Notes under the pieces: model-generated | The model's database searches: none | What the model was told of the DNA's origin: nothing | What the model saw: the letters and a program-made list of their open reading frames with translations, nothing else | Shown: positions 9,979 to 20,856 of the stretch, one piece after another | Numbering within the stretch: position 1 is the first letter of the stretch | Layout: every line of letters starts with the position of its first letter | Translations under genes and position numbers: made by a program | From: Zasmidium citrigriseum | Lineage: Eukaryota > Ascomycota > Dothideomycetes > Mycosphaerellales > Mycosphaerellaceae | Reading direction: 5' to 3' | NCBI GenBank assembly: GCA_002786025.1 | Contig: NHNW01000016.1 | Coordinates: 186,001-250,000, forward strand | Length of the DNA stretch: 64,000 bases

Positions 9979-11976
9979 ATGTCTACAGCCCGCGTGGCAG
10001 AAGCTAACCAGCCGTTTCCCACCCACCCCTTCACACAGAACCCGTTCAAGACTAGAGATGATGTAGCGGCTGCCTGTGCATCTCTGCTCGATCCCCTCGA
10101 AGCTGGCTTCTCACCAGAATGCGCTCTAGCCAGAGTGGGCGGGAGTGGGACACGATGTAAGTCTCCCCTTACACATTCTTGTCGCAAAACCTTACCCTAT
10201 CTAGTCGACGAGACGGCCGCTCAAATCGAAGGGTATGCTCGCCCACTATGGGGCCTCGCACCCCTCCTCGCCGGCGGTCATAGCTGCAGAACCGCCCACC
10301 TCTTCATCAAAGGCCTTGCTTCGGGCACAGATCCCAATGGAGCCGAGTTTTGGGGCAACATGGAGGATCTTGACCAGCGAATGGTAGAATCCTGCCCTAT
10401 CGGCTTCACTCTCGCCATCGCCGGCAAACACTTCTGGGACCCTCTCTCCTCCCAAGAAAAAGCCAACGTAGCCGCCTGGATCGGCTCCATGAACGACAAA
10501 GAAATGCCCAACACCAACTGGCTCTGGTTCCGCGTCTTCGCTAATCTCGGACTCAAAGCCAACGGAGCACCATATTCGCACGAAAGGATTGAAGCAGACA
10601 TGAACCACCTCGACACCTTCCACCGCGGCGACGGCTGGTCAAACGATGGTCCAGAGGGCTACACACAAATGGACTACTACAGCGGCTCCTTCGCAATCCA
10701 ATACCTCCAACTCCTCTACTCCGCCCTGGCCGCCGACTTCGACGCTCCCCGCGCAGAAGATTACAAACGCCGCGCAAAGCTCTTCGCCTTGGACTTCATC
10801 CACTATCAAGATCCCGACGGGCACTGCATTCCCTTCGGCCGTAGTTTGACATATCGCTTCGCGACCATAGCTTTCTGGTCTGCTTTTGCGTTCGCGGACG
10901 TCGAGCCTCGAGCCCCTTTGACCTGGGGCATCATTAAGGGGTTGTTATTGCGAAATCTTCGCTGGTGGAGTCGCCATCCACATATCTTCCAGCCGAGCGG
11001 CATGCTGAATATAGGCTACACCTACCCAAACTACTACCTCGCAGAAAACTACAACTCCCCCGGCTCGCCGTACTGGTGCATGCTAGCCTTCGCCGCACTG
11101 GCGAAACCAGCTGAGCACCCTTTCTGGTCGAGCACCGAAGAACCGCACCCCTTTACACCAACCCCAAGTCCCTTGCCGAGCGTCAAAGCCCTCAAACATC
11201 CGTTACATATCATGGTTCACAAAGCCGGCCATACATTCCTCCTCTCCTCCGGCCAAAAATGCCACTACCCCCTCAAAGCAACCCAAGCAAAATACGGCCA
11301 TTTCGCATACAGCGCCTCCTTCGGATACTCCGTCCCAACAGGTTCTTACACCCTTCCGCAATTCGTGCCGGAAAGCGCCCTGGCGCTCAGCGATGATGGT
11401 GGGGAGATCTGGAAGATGCGGCGCGAGGTCGAGGATGCGGAGGTTTTGGAGAGGGAGGGTGGGCCGGTTTTGTATTCGGTTATGAGGCCTTGGGGGGATG
11501 CTAAGGTTAGGACGTGGTTGGTTCCCCCGATGGAGGGGGCGGAGAGCTGGCATTTGAGGGTTCATTGTGTTGAGACTGGACGGGGGTTGATGAGTGCGGA
11601 GGGTGGGTTTGCGATTAAGGGGACCAGGGAGAGGGATGGGAGGGTGCTGACTCCTTTGACGGATGAGTCGCCGAATGAGGGGACGGGAGGTGGGCTTGTT
11701 GTATCGAAGGCTGGCGTCTCGGGTGTTGTGGAATTTCTTGGGGAGGGTGTGAGGAAAGGAGGGGTTTGTCCTGTTGATGCGAATAGCAATCTTATTGAGC
11801 CGAGGACGTTGTTGCCGGTGTTGGAGACGGATCTGGCCGCTGGGAGTAAGACGTGGTTTGTTACGGCTGTGTTTGCGATGCCGGGGAGTGTGGATGGGTG
11901 GGAGGGAAAATGGAGGGAGGCGTGGGAGAAGAGCCCTGTTCTGCCGCCGTGGGTTAGGAATCTTATTTCTTCTTGA
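9979..11976 (+). CDS. DUF2264-family protein
   Basis: Exons 9979-10156 and 10205-11976; 649 residues. The family signature is clear: [22 protein letters not shown] near the start, [20 protein letters not shown] in the middle and GRSLTYRFA near residue 290. DUF2264 proteins look like (alpha/alpha)6-barrel carbohydrate-active proteins followed by a beta domain, and are often found near glycan genes; the reaction is not established. No signal peptide was recognised. The 48-nt intron is a multiple of three and free of stops, so the unspliced message would also read through; splicing is favoured because it restores the conserved FDETA motif. It converges on the dioxygenase gene with 95 bp between stops. 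Confidence 0.85.
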   Translation: MSTARVAEANQPFPTHPFTQNPFKTRDDVAAACASLLDPLEAGFSPECALARVGGSGTRCKSPLTHSCRKTLPYLVDETAAQIEGYARPLWGLAPLLAGGHSCRTAHLFIKGLASGTDPNGAEFWGNMEDLDQRMVESCPIGFTLAIAGKHFWDPLSSQEKANVAAWIGSMNDKEMPNTNWLWFRVFANLGLKANGAPYSHERIEADMNHLDTFHRGDGWSNDGPEGYTQMDYYSGSFAIQYLQLLYSALAADFDAPRAEDYKRRAKLFALDFIHYQDPDGHCIPFGRSLTYRFATIAFWSAFAFADVEPRAPLTWGIIKGLLLRNLRWWSRHPHIFQPSGMLNIGYTYPNYYLAENYNSPGSPYWCMLAFAALAKPAEHPFWSSTEEPHPFTPTPSPLPSVKALKHPLHIMVHKAGHTFLLSSGQKCHYPLKATQAKYGHFAYSASFGYSVPTGSYTLPQFVPESALALSDDGGEIWKMRREVEDAEVLEREGGPVLYSVMRPWGDAKVRTWLVPPMEGAESWHLRVHCVETGRGLMSAEGGFAIKGTRERDGRVLTPLTDESPNEGTGGGLVVSKAGVSGVVEFLGEGVRKGGVCPVDANSNLIEPRTLLPVLETDLAAGSKTWFVTAVFAMPGSVDGWEGKWREAWEKSPVLPPWVRNLISS

Positions 11977-12071
11977 GCACAAAGATAGCAAGTCGTGAAC
12001 TCATTCGTTGCTACATACCATATACTTTTCGCACCATTACGGGTATCACATCCAAAAACGACCGACCTCTC

Positions 12072-15000
12072 CTACTCATCATACTCAATCCCCAACGTCG
12101 TCGGCACAGGACTCTCCCTCGAATTCCCATCCAAATAACTCCTCATAGCCACCCCACCCACCTTGTTCTCAACAAAATGCAACATCCCCCTCTTCCCCGG
12201 CGCCCGCCTCACATTCTTCAACCTAAACACCGCCTTCAAAATACTCGCAACACTCGGCCCCACAACCCTCGCCCCAAGACTCTTAACCCCATACTCCCCA
12301 GTCGCTCGCGTCGGATCCAACTTCTCCGGATCAGGGAACGCAGCCGGATCCATGGAGGCTTTGGAGGTGGCGACGAGCACGACGCTGTCCTTTTTGACGG
12401 TTACGGAGCCGTAGACTCCGTCGTCGATGACAGTGTCCTGGACGGCGATGCGGGGGACGCCGGGGATGGCGCTCGCGTGGCGCATGCCTTCGAGCACGAA
12501 ACCTTGGAGTTCTTTGTCTGCGGCGGGGGAGTCTTGGTGTGCGAGCTCAATAATCCGAGCCTTATACGCCGCATATTCTGGCTTCAGGAAGAGGTCGATG
12601 AGGAGGGATCCTTGTTGAGTGATGACGCCCGCGAGGGGCGTCGCGACGCCGATGCAGTCGTCTACGAGGTTGTTGATGGGGAGTTTGGTATCGTTTAGGC
12701 CATGGTAGATCCGATCCGCTTCGGGTTTGACTTCATATGCCGACCCTTTGGCCAGCCAATCCACGAGGTGTTCTTTCAGGCCTTGCTGGGTTTTGAGGTG
12801 CGCTTCGTGGATCGATTTGAGAGTTGCGGAGCTCTTTTGGGCGTTTTCGCGACGTTCCCATTCTTTTATCGGCTGGATGTTGAAGACGTGGTAGAAGTAC
12901 AGTGCCATGTAGATGTTGTGCAGTTCAGGCAGACTCAGTAGACCGCGAGGGTTTTCGAGGGATTTGATCGGGATGGCGAAGCGTTCGGCGAGCCACATGA
13001 TCGGCACGACGTTTGTCACGTCGCGGACGATGTCGATGGAGCGTTTGGTGCCTTGGTACTTGAGAGAGGATTGCTTGATGAGGCGGTTGAGCGTGGACTG
13101 GTAGAAGGTTTTGAGGTTCTCTTCGAAATTCTGCTCGAAGAAGAGTTTGTGCAGTGGGTTCGATTGGTCGTTGTGCTTTGTTGGGCTGTCCCAGCCGAAG
13201 ATTGTGTAGTGGCCATAAGTACCCAGACGGAAGGCATCGGTGTCGAGGAAGACTTTCTTGCAGGCGGCTTGGGATTGTACGGCGACGATGTCCATGTCGC
13301 TGCGGGGCCGTTTGAGGTCGTACTGGTCGATGACGCCGTTGCCCTTCAGGATGCCCTTGACGGCCTTGGGAGTGTAGAATGGTAGGAGAGCGTATGGAGA
13401 TGTACCGGGGTAGGCGCCTGGCAGGGCCGTGAAGATCAGATGGGGGAGCATGCCGCCGTAAGAGCCTGCTGGTGGAGAGCCCAGTTTGCCGACGCCCCAG
13501 TTGGTCAGAGTGCTGCTGTTGAAGTCGTAGCTGAGGAATCGGTCTCCTCGAATGAGGGCGACTGCGTCGTCCAGGATTCCTCGACCGGTCGTTTGGCCTG
13601 GGCAGACACCACTTCCTGGCATGGCTGGCTTCGTGACCTCTGCCATCAAGCCAGGGTAAAGCTCGAGGTTATCGATATGGCCATAGAGCAGCTCGGCTGC
13701 GCGAGCAGTCTCCTTGTCTGGATTCCAGTCTTCGAAACTTCGGTACTCTTTCAAGTTGAGATACTTGCGGAATCTGCGTTACGGTCAGTATATTCTTCAT
13801 CAGCGCCGGAAATCTTCAAGCTTACTCGTTCATCGTGCAAACGTTGAATTTCTCTCTCGCCTGCAACATCCCCATAACCTCCACAACCTTCAATGCATGC
13901 GGCGTACCATGCGCACCAAACGCATGCGCCGGCTCTTCAACACAGCCCTTCAAGATCTCCGCAAGATCCGCATCCTTGAAGCTGCCATCCGCCTGTCTCT
14001 CCAAGCCTCCAAAAGTCCAATCCTTCGGCAGGGTGGACATCAGTCTATGGCCCTCCTTTTTCAGCACAGTCATGAAATCCTGCGGCGTCATATCGTCGAT
14101 CGACTTCAGATCTGGCAGTGCGTATCTGAACATGTCCTCGAGCCATTTTGCGTCTGCGGCGCTCAGAGCTGCGTGCCAGTGGTAGAGGACTGCGAATTCG
14201 ACCGAGACGACGTTGCCGCTCGCTCGCTCTACTCGTTGGCCGGCGGTTTTGATTTCGCCTCCGAGGTCGAGTGACCAGGTGGAGTTTGCGCGTGGGGTGT
14301 TGAGAATGGCGGCGACGTAGTCTTTCAAGACGACGGTGGCGAAGAACCCTACGTTGATGTTTCTCGAAAGCTGGAAGATGTCTTCATCTTGCCTGTGTTC
14401 AAAAGTCAGCGTGCTTACTCTCACCCAAATCTGCAGCTTTTCGACTCACCATTTCTTCCCCTCCTCATCCAAACTCTCCCAAGGCTTGTACTTCCCCTCC
14501 TCATTGATCGAAAACAAATTCGCCGCAATTTCATTATGGTTCCTCGAAAACATGATCAGCAGCGCAATCACGCCGGGCGGCATCAGCATAATCCTCTCCG
14601 AAGCAATCGAATCATGATAGATAGTGCCCTTCTGATATGTCCGCACGCGCACCTGCTCTTTCTCCGTGTTGCCGTACAGCGTGCTCAAATCAACATAGCT
14701 AGACGTCTCGTTGATCCAGTGATCGGCGCGAGAAGTCTGGAAACACTCGTGGATGACGATGGTGGCGAAGGAGAAGAACATTCTGTTCAAGCCAGAGGGA
14801 TGCTCTTTGAATGGATCTTTCCGCTTGAGCAGCTGCTCGTACACGAGCTCTGGATCGGGAAGATTGGGGCCTTTGGGTTTCATGGGTGGCACACTGCGAC
14901 TGTATGGCGAGCCTGCCTTGCCCATTTCTGGATTCCAGGGGACGTTGCCTCCACCGTCGTGTCTTCGATATCGAGCGCTTGGGCCTGCGAGTGTGGCGGG

Positions 15001-15330
15001 AGGGTGTGGTAAGTCGTGGTAGAGCATTTTGATGAATGCGTCTGACACTGTGGAGGAGAGACCGCTGTTGAGCGGTAGCCCCTGCAACATGGACACGCCA
15101 TGTTCGAGCAGGAGCTCCTTGTCGTCCAGAGGCTCGCCCGATGCCAGAGATGTCAGACCTTGGCCTAGCACTCTGGCATCTTTGAGCTTCATGTGTGTGA
15201 GGTCATGGCCGACAGATGTCTTCTCGCCGTTGGTGAGAGTGCCATTTGCTTGGTTATCTGTTTTTCGGTCTGGGGCGTGGGTGGGTTTCCTCTTGATCGT
15301 GCCGATCAAGGTGGTGATTCGGCCTGGCAT
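12072..15330 (-). CDS. Ppo / linoleate diol synthase-type fatty acid dioxygenase with P450-like C-terminus
   Basis: Exons complement(12072..13773, 13826..14392, 14450..15330); 1049 residues, normal for the family. The N-terminal half is a heme dioxygenase of the peroxidase-cyclooxygenase superfamily: distal His194 in IVIHECFQT, proximal His265 in SRNHNE, and the radical-forming Tyr364 in EFAVLYHWHA. It should oxygenate linoleic and oleic acids to hydroperoxides, the precursors of psi-factor oxylipins that tune sporulation and mycotoxin output in Aspergillus. The C-terminal half is a P450 fold with ExxR (EGMR), but where the heme-thiolate cysteine belongs the sequence reads SLGARVVGP, with Ala984 at the approximate Cys position. 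It therefore probably lacks hydroperoxide isomerase activity, as described for PpoC-type 10R-dioxygenases. Regiochemistry cannot be called from sequence alone. Confidence 0.9.
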
Positions 15331-16696
15331 TTTGAGAACAGCAGTGGGGTGATTCTGCTGTGTTTGATGCCGTATTGAAGAGAATAAAAGAGAGTTGAGG
15401 ACAAGAAGAGATTGGAAAATGTGCAGCCCACGAAATCACAGACCAAGAAACAAGCAAGCTCACCTTGGACTCACTCTCAACCACCACGAAGTCCTGCTAA
15501 CCAACCCCTCCAATACCATTGGTTGGGGAGACTCGAAGCCGCTGATCGATTCAGGCGATTGCCACGTTCATCCGTCGTACTCGACATGCATGCATGATGT
15601 CTTGACGCCAATGGTGGAGGGGCGACACTCTTCGGTGTGACGTTGTAGAGCCTGAAACTTTTCCCCAGCCCGACGGTCAAGCTGTAGCACAGCTCAGGTG
15701 GGAGCTCAAGCTCATTTGGCGTGGCCTCCTGCAGGGACGGCGACGGGGCGCTTTGGTGGGATGGCGGATTTGAATGGTTCAGTCCGATCGTCGACATGGA
15801 CTGAGGGACTAATGCACATGGCCCACTCCATTGCAGCGTGGTGTGTCTTCTGTGGAAACGGCTGGGGGTAATCGCATTTGCCCGTCTGCGTTGTGGCTCC
15901 ACTGCATCCGAGCGGTGGCATGTGCCATGCCGAGTCCCAAAATTTGTTCTGACCTCATTATGTTGTGCACAAGACACGACTACAGGCCACTGCTTCGTTG
16001 TCGGTGAAGCTTCAGTGATCCTGCGACATAAGACCGCTGCGTTCTTCACACTCCACAATGCCAAGTCCGCCTCACAAAGTCAGCGATGTCTCCAAAATTT
16101 CTCCAGGTTGCGTCAGAATCGAAATCCGAGTGCCCGGTGTTCTTGTCGCGACCATGCCTAGTTGGGATACTGCAGAATGGAGATAGTGCAGTTTTGCAAG
16201 CATCTGTGGATTAGCGGGCAGCTCCATGCATCAGGTCGATCAGCTCCCCTCACCACCATCGGACTTGGAGGAGGACGAATTTTGACTTCTCGCGGAGGGT
16301 TAGCCTACAGTAGCCTGTCCACCACGGCTGTCAACCGGAAACAGGTGTTGTGGCATCCACTTGTGGTGTAGTGGTACTGCAATTGTTTGGATGCAGTGCA
16401 GTACTCGCATGAGGTATCGCCAGAATCGTGTCGAAGCGCTGCAGAGGTGAGTGTGGCTGGCGGTGGAGCGCGTGCGCCGAGCGGGCTTGCTCGAGGGCGC
16501 TACCTCGCGTTTCGAAATGATTGCCATTCCAGCGTTGGTAGCACTGCGTTTCACGCAGCGGATCCATACTGTGGTGTTTCCTGTGCGGGCGGGTATTTTC
16601 ATGGTTGAAGCCGAAGAGGATCGTGCGGGCCGACGGCGGCATGACCGGCTCGTGTCCGCGACCTTCTTTGCTGCAGGATGACAGGTGCAGGTGAAG
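15331..16696. other. Intergenic, no gene recognised
   Basis: About 1.4 kb upstream of the dioxygenase. Open frames of up to ~200 codons occur in several frames at once, with no domain or codon pattern favouring one. Probably the dioxygenase promoter and 3' flank of the broken gene that follows. Confidence 0.45.
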
Positions 16697-17387
16697 TTAG
16701 ATCTGGATATGGTCATCGTTGACGACGAACTGCTGCTCGGCGTCAAGTCTTGCCGTCGCGAAGTCGAAGATCGGCTTGAATACGACGGCCGTGATTCGCG
16801 CGGAGAAAATTGAAGCAGATACTTCATTAGTCTCATGCCAATGCAGCGCATATACACCGCTAGACAGCGCCATGGCCATATCGCGTGGGGCCAAGGTAGA
16901 GCAGGCGTACGCACTCAGTATGCAATCCCCGCTCTCGTACACCACCGGTTGCTTTTCTGGTGTGAGACCGTCCAATGGATAGGCATCGATAGGTCGCTCT
17001 ACGTTTGTTGAGATGGTTCGTCGAACATCATTGTTACGATTTGGTTGCATGAGAACTGTCATGGCCGTCCAATCGGTCGTTGGTGGTAACGAGGTGCTGC
17101 TGATCGTCTGCTGCGACAATCTCGATGATCCCTTCAGTCTTGAGGCTTTCGTGCATTGTCCACCATTGGTCCTCAGTGGAAGGTGCCGTGGCGCCGATAC
17201 ACAATGCAGCCATGTCCGCAGCATGTGTCAGTAGTACCCTTCGAGCTGTTGACACTGCGCTGCGACAGAGCTCTGCGTCCTGCTCATCAAGCATTGTATC
17301 GTTTGCGAACAGGTCAGATATAATCTTGTCCAAGCAAGAATCCAAGCGCGCTTCCAAGAGACAAGACTTTCTCGGCATCTGTCGCAT
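16697..17387 (-). pseudogene. Unknown protein-coding remnant split across two reading frames
   Basis: Going leftward from 17387, about 100 codons read as a plausible protein (acidic, with motifs such as DEQDAELCRSAVSTARR and TEDQWWTMHESLKTEG). Near 17065 the coding character jumps by one base into another frame. That frame runs on to a stop at 16697 (NVERPIDAYPLDGLTPEK, SSGVYALHWHE). No intron with good GT-AG and branch signals fits the shift; skipping one base near ACCGATTGG joins the halves well. It may be a single-base frameshift, a sequencing error or a degenerate intron. The apparent ATG lies only 8 bp from the divergent DUF2235 start, so the true 5' end is uncertain. No family was recognised. 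Confidence 0.4.
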
Positions 17388-17395
17388 CGATCAAG

Positions 17396-19729
17396 ATGGC
17401 AGCCATTACGCCTCAGGGCCAGCAGGCTTCGGAACCATATCGAGGTCGGAAGTCGTTGGTGCTGTGCTTTGATGGTGGGTGTACAAACAATGCGATGTGA
17501 TTGGCGGGTGAACTAACGACTTTCTGTCTGTAGGTACTGGTAACAAGTTCCAGGGCAATCAGAGCGATTCGAACATCATCAAGATCTTCAATCTCTTGGA
17601 CCGGCAAGATAGCAGTCAATGTTAGTATCTGGTTGGGAGAGGGGCGGTCTTCGTCAGTGTCGCTGACTGACCTCGCCAGCTCATTACTACCAGCCAGGGA
17701 TTGGAACATACGTCGAGACCAGTTCCTTGTCGCGGAAGAGCACCTATGGGCGCATCAAGTCGTGGTGTGAGTGTTGAAGACTTAGGCTTTTGGCGACAAA
17801 GCTGATGTGATGATCAGACACCAAGGCCAAAGACCAGGCAATTGGTACGAGCTTCGGCGAGCATGTGATGGCAGGATACAAGGTATGCGCGCCTTGAAGC
17901 CGGTCTTGAGCTGGAGCTGATCGCCGCAGTTCTTGATGCGATACTATAATGACGGCGATGCGATTTACTTCTTCGGTTTCTCCAGAGGCGCATACACCGC
18001 TCGGTTCTTGGCGCAGATGCTGGATTACGTTGGCTTGCTGAGTGCTGGAAACGAGGAGATGCTGCGATTTGGTAAGTCAGCGTGAAAAGAGCGTCGCGTG
18101 ACCTACTTACCGAGCACAGCCTGGAAAACCTTTTCGAAATGGCAAATGCGAACCGACGAGACCGAGGAGGAGAAGCAGAAAAAGAAGGAGACGTTCGAGT
18201 TCATGAAGAAGTTCCGAGAGACTTTCAGCCGGCCGGTCTGTCGTATTGAGTTTATCGGCCTTTTCGACTGCGTCAACAGTGTGCCTCAATTCGAGACAGC
18301 TTGGATGAGCCGATCGAAGTTCCCGTGGGTAGTTCCGGGTTGTGGGTGCAGACTGCGATGCTGATATGTGGCAGATACACCGCGAAGACCACTGCTCGCG
18401 TGATACGGCACGCTGTATCGATTGATGAGCGGAGAGCGAAGTTGGTCACCGCTACTTCAAGCCGCGAAGCCCTAGTCGCTGACAGCGTCTTCCAGATTCC
18501 GACAAGACTTGATCTCCGAACGGCGACACGGCGTAGCTGGCGCAGAGCACCATCACAACTTTGGCGAATTGGGCGATCAGATTGCAGAGCACATGCATCT
18601 CCATTCCTCAGATCGTGTTGAAGAGAAGGAGCCACCGAAGCGGCCGCAGCACGCAAAGCGGCCCTCAATCAAAAAGAACCACAACTCAGAAATGCTCTTT
18701 CGAGCAGACCGACGGCGGAGGTATAATGCTGTTCACCAAGCCCCCGTAAGCTCGGCGGCGTCGCAAGTGTCTGTGAACTCCGCGAACATCGTGTCCCACT
18801 TGGAGCAAGACGCCAACCACAATGGTGTGATCGATGATGACGAGCGACAAGATATCCTGGAGGTTTGGTTCGCAGGTCAACATGGAGATATTGGAGGCGG
18901 TAAGTCCAGGAAACTGCGGATGTCGGGTACGAAGACTGACTGATACTGTCAGGCTGGCCAATGGGCAAAGATGAAGACCGACCACTCAGCGACATTGCAC
19001 TGATGTGGATGCTGAGAGAGGCGCAGAAGGCGGGTATGCCACTTGACCCGGACAAGGTCAAGGCCTCAAATCTGTTTCCAGATGAGCCAGAGCCGGAATT
19101 CGAAATAGACGCTCCTCGTTTGCAGGTTGAGGGCCAGGCTGTCCCCGACACTCCAAGTGCGCAGAGGACCTTTGATGGGCCAGCTTGGACTGAAGAAATT
19201 CACCGCATTGCAACAACAAGTCGCACTCATGACTCGCTTCGATTTGGAGGAGGCCTCGGGTGGAGTGCAGTTGCAGCTTGGAAGTTCATGGAGTGTAGGT
19301 CTTGGCTTGCTCGCAGAAAGGCAAGACATCGGCTGATTGACTTGACAGGGCTCCCCTTCCGCCGCATGGATCTTCAAGACGATGGTAAGGCTCCAGGAGA
19401 TGAACAAGGCGTTTCGGGGCTGACTTTGAGCAGGCTCGTGGAAGGCGATTTCATGGCCATTGCCCCGTGGCGAGACTCGCGACATGAACCATGAATGCAA
19501 GATTCATCATTCCGTCATCAAGCGAATGGAGCACGATCCAAATTATCGGCCAGGAAATCTGATTGTAGGAGGCGGAGGCCGCGGTTTCATCAAGGCTCCG
19601 AAGGAATACGGGACAGGCGTGTGGGAGATTGTTCTCGAGCCAGGTGACGCCATCGGGGAGGTCCACAGGAAGGTGAAGACCGAGACAAATGGGTCGATGA
19701 ATGGAACCTCTAACGGGAAGTCGAAGTAG
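17396..19729 (+). CDS. DUF2235 (Tle1-type alpha/beta hydrolase) protein with EF-hand-like loop
   Basis: Eleven exons: 17396-17474, 17534-17620, 17680-17766, 17818-17882, 17930-18071, 18120-18324, 18375-18440, 18496-18899, 18953-19294, 19349-19384, 19434-19729; 602 residues. It opens with LVLCFDGTGN, the DUF2235 start motif. The nucleophile elbow is GFSRG (Ser124), followed by [22 protein letters not shown] and [15 protein letters not shown] supply the remaining family landmarks, the last with the acid/His region at 373-375. Bacterial relatives (Tle1) are phospholipases; fungal substrates are unknown. Between the ERRAKFRQ block and the GDIGGG block lies a charged insertion of about 100 residues. 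It ends in D349[11 protein letters not shown]360, which fits the EF-hand calcium loop at every liganding position. No signal peptide. Confidence 0.88.
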
Positions 19730-20547
19730 GGAAGAGATGTGGCGATGAGAGCAGTATGTCAGAGTAATGAGAAGGAAGCGCGCGGTCGCGCTCCTGGCAG
19801 CTTTGTTGTTCGTAGCGGCGGGCGGCACGGGCGTTGCGGCCCGTGATAGGCTAAGCTAATTACGGACAGCCTGATGCTGCCAGGCTCCCCGTATCGTTGA
19901 GAACCTCTCTCTGCACGGGAACTCGCGGGTATGAGAGGACAGGGCTTCACGACATCTTAACATCCCACTCAGGTCTAGCATTGCGTTATCCGATGTTGCA
20001 GAGGCTGTGATACAGTTTCCGCTGCGACTCGAAACCATTTTGCCCGGGGGATACGACGAATCTTACATAGGCCCTCGTGATAAAATATCTATATCACCTT
20101 TCTTGAAAACCTGCATCCGCTTAGCTATCCTTGTTCGTTCGCTTTCAAGCCAGTCACAAGCCAGAGTTTTGACTTTCTTCAAGCTTTGGCCCCCCAAGAA
20201 TCTGTTTCAGCACCATTACTCATGAGCTTCGGTCCCGTAAGTCTTCATTTCAGGTATCATGCTGCTTTATGAGACTCCAAGATATCTTTAATTGATGACG
20301 AAACAGAGATCTCGGCCATAGTACATCAACGCAAGTCAACTCATAGGCCATTGAACGAGGACGCCACATTGGATGCTCGTATTGGGGCAAATATAAAGAT
20401 GAACAGTCTACGCTCACTCAACCATGGTATCGTGACGATCGAAACTCCTCTGAGCACTCATTCGTACGTGGGCTTGTCATGAAATTCAGTTCATCTGCTG
20501 ACGACTTAGGCATTGCAAACGCACCCTAGCGTCTCCAATACCTCACC
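19730..20547. other. Intergenic with a small GC hairpin
   Basis: Downstream of DUF2235 and upstream of the small secreted protein. A 7-bp inverted repeat, CACGGGC/GCCCGTG with a 6-nt loop (19826-19845), lies about 100 bp after the DUF2235 stop. A TATA-like element is listed separately. No gene seen. Confidence 0.4.
20392..20397 (+). promoter_or_regulatory. TATA-like box of the small secreted protein gene
   Basis: TATAAA about 155 bp upstream of the ATG at 20548, the best core-promoter match in this gap. Confidence 0.4.
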
Positions 20548-20856
20548 ATGAAAGCTTTCGCCGTCGTTGCAGCCATGGGCCTCGCAGCATTCGCGAACGC
20601 CTTCACAAGACCTTCATCTACGGAACAGAAAGACTTGTTTCCCCGTCAAGAGGAAGACGAGCCACTCTGTGCTGCCCAGACATACTCGGCGACGTATGAG
20701 AGCCTCTTCGCCCCCAGCCTCGCCTTGCTCTCCGAGGCCTGCCGTCTCGCTTGCGACGGAGCTCGATCCAACGCTGACAAATACATCTCGTCAGCCGGCT
20801 GTGTCTACGACAACTTCAAGGATGTCACGATGCAAAACTTCCACATCATTCGTTGA
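20548..20856 (+). CDS. Small secreted cysteine-containing protein (candidate effector-like), 3' end uncertain
   Basis: The uninterrupted frame gives 102 residues. It begins with a clear signal peptide (hydrophobic VVAAMGLAAFANAF, cleavage near residue 19). The mature part has four cysteines in LCAAQ, EACRLACDG and AGCVYD. After the stop at 20854-20856, the next frame carries another protein-like segment to about 21082 with CGCN and KERCDH motifs. A missed intron or a frameshift may therefore join the two into a six- to eight-cysteine protein of ~170 residues. I could not find an intron with convincing donor and acceptor in the right phase. Small, secreted and Cys-rich suits an apoplastic or antimicrobial protein, but no family was recognised. 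Confidence 0.55.
   Translation: MKAFAVVAAMGLAAFANAFTRPSSTEQKDLFPRQEEDEPLCAAQTYSATYESLFAPSLALLSEACRLACDGARSNADKYISSAGCVYDNFKDVTMQNFHIIR

Noticed and set aside
1..15330. Secondary-metabolite cluster made of P450, O-methyltransferase and dioxygenase
   Set aside because: No PKS, NRPS, terpene cyclase or DMATS gene is present, and housekeeping-like genes (WD40, ADP-ribosylglycohydrolase) separate the candidates.
15477..16064. 195-codon minus-strand frame upstream of the dioxygenase
   Set aside because: Low-complexity Ser/Pro/Arg composition and competing frames; no conserved motif.
16300..16914. 204-codon minus-strand frame overlapping the broken gene
   Set aside because: Ser/Arg-rich shadow frame of the more protein-like frame ending at 16697.
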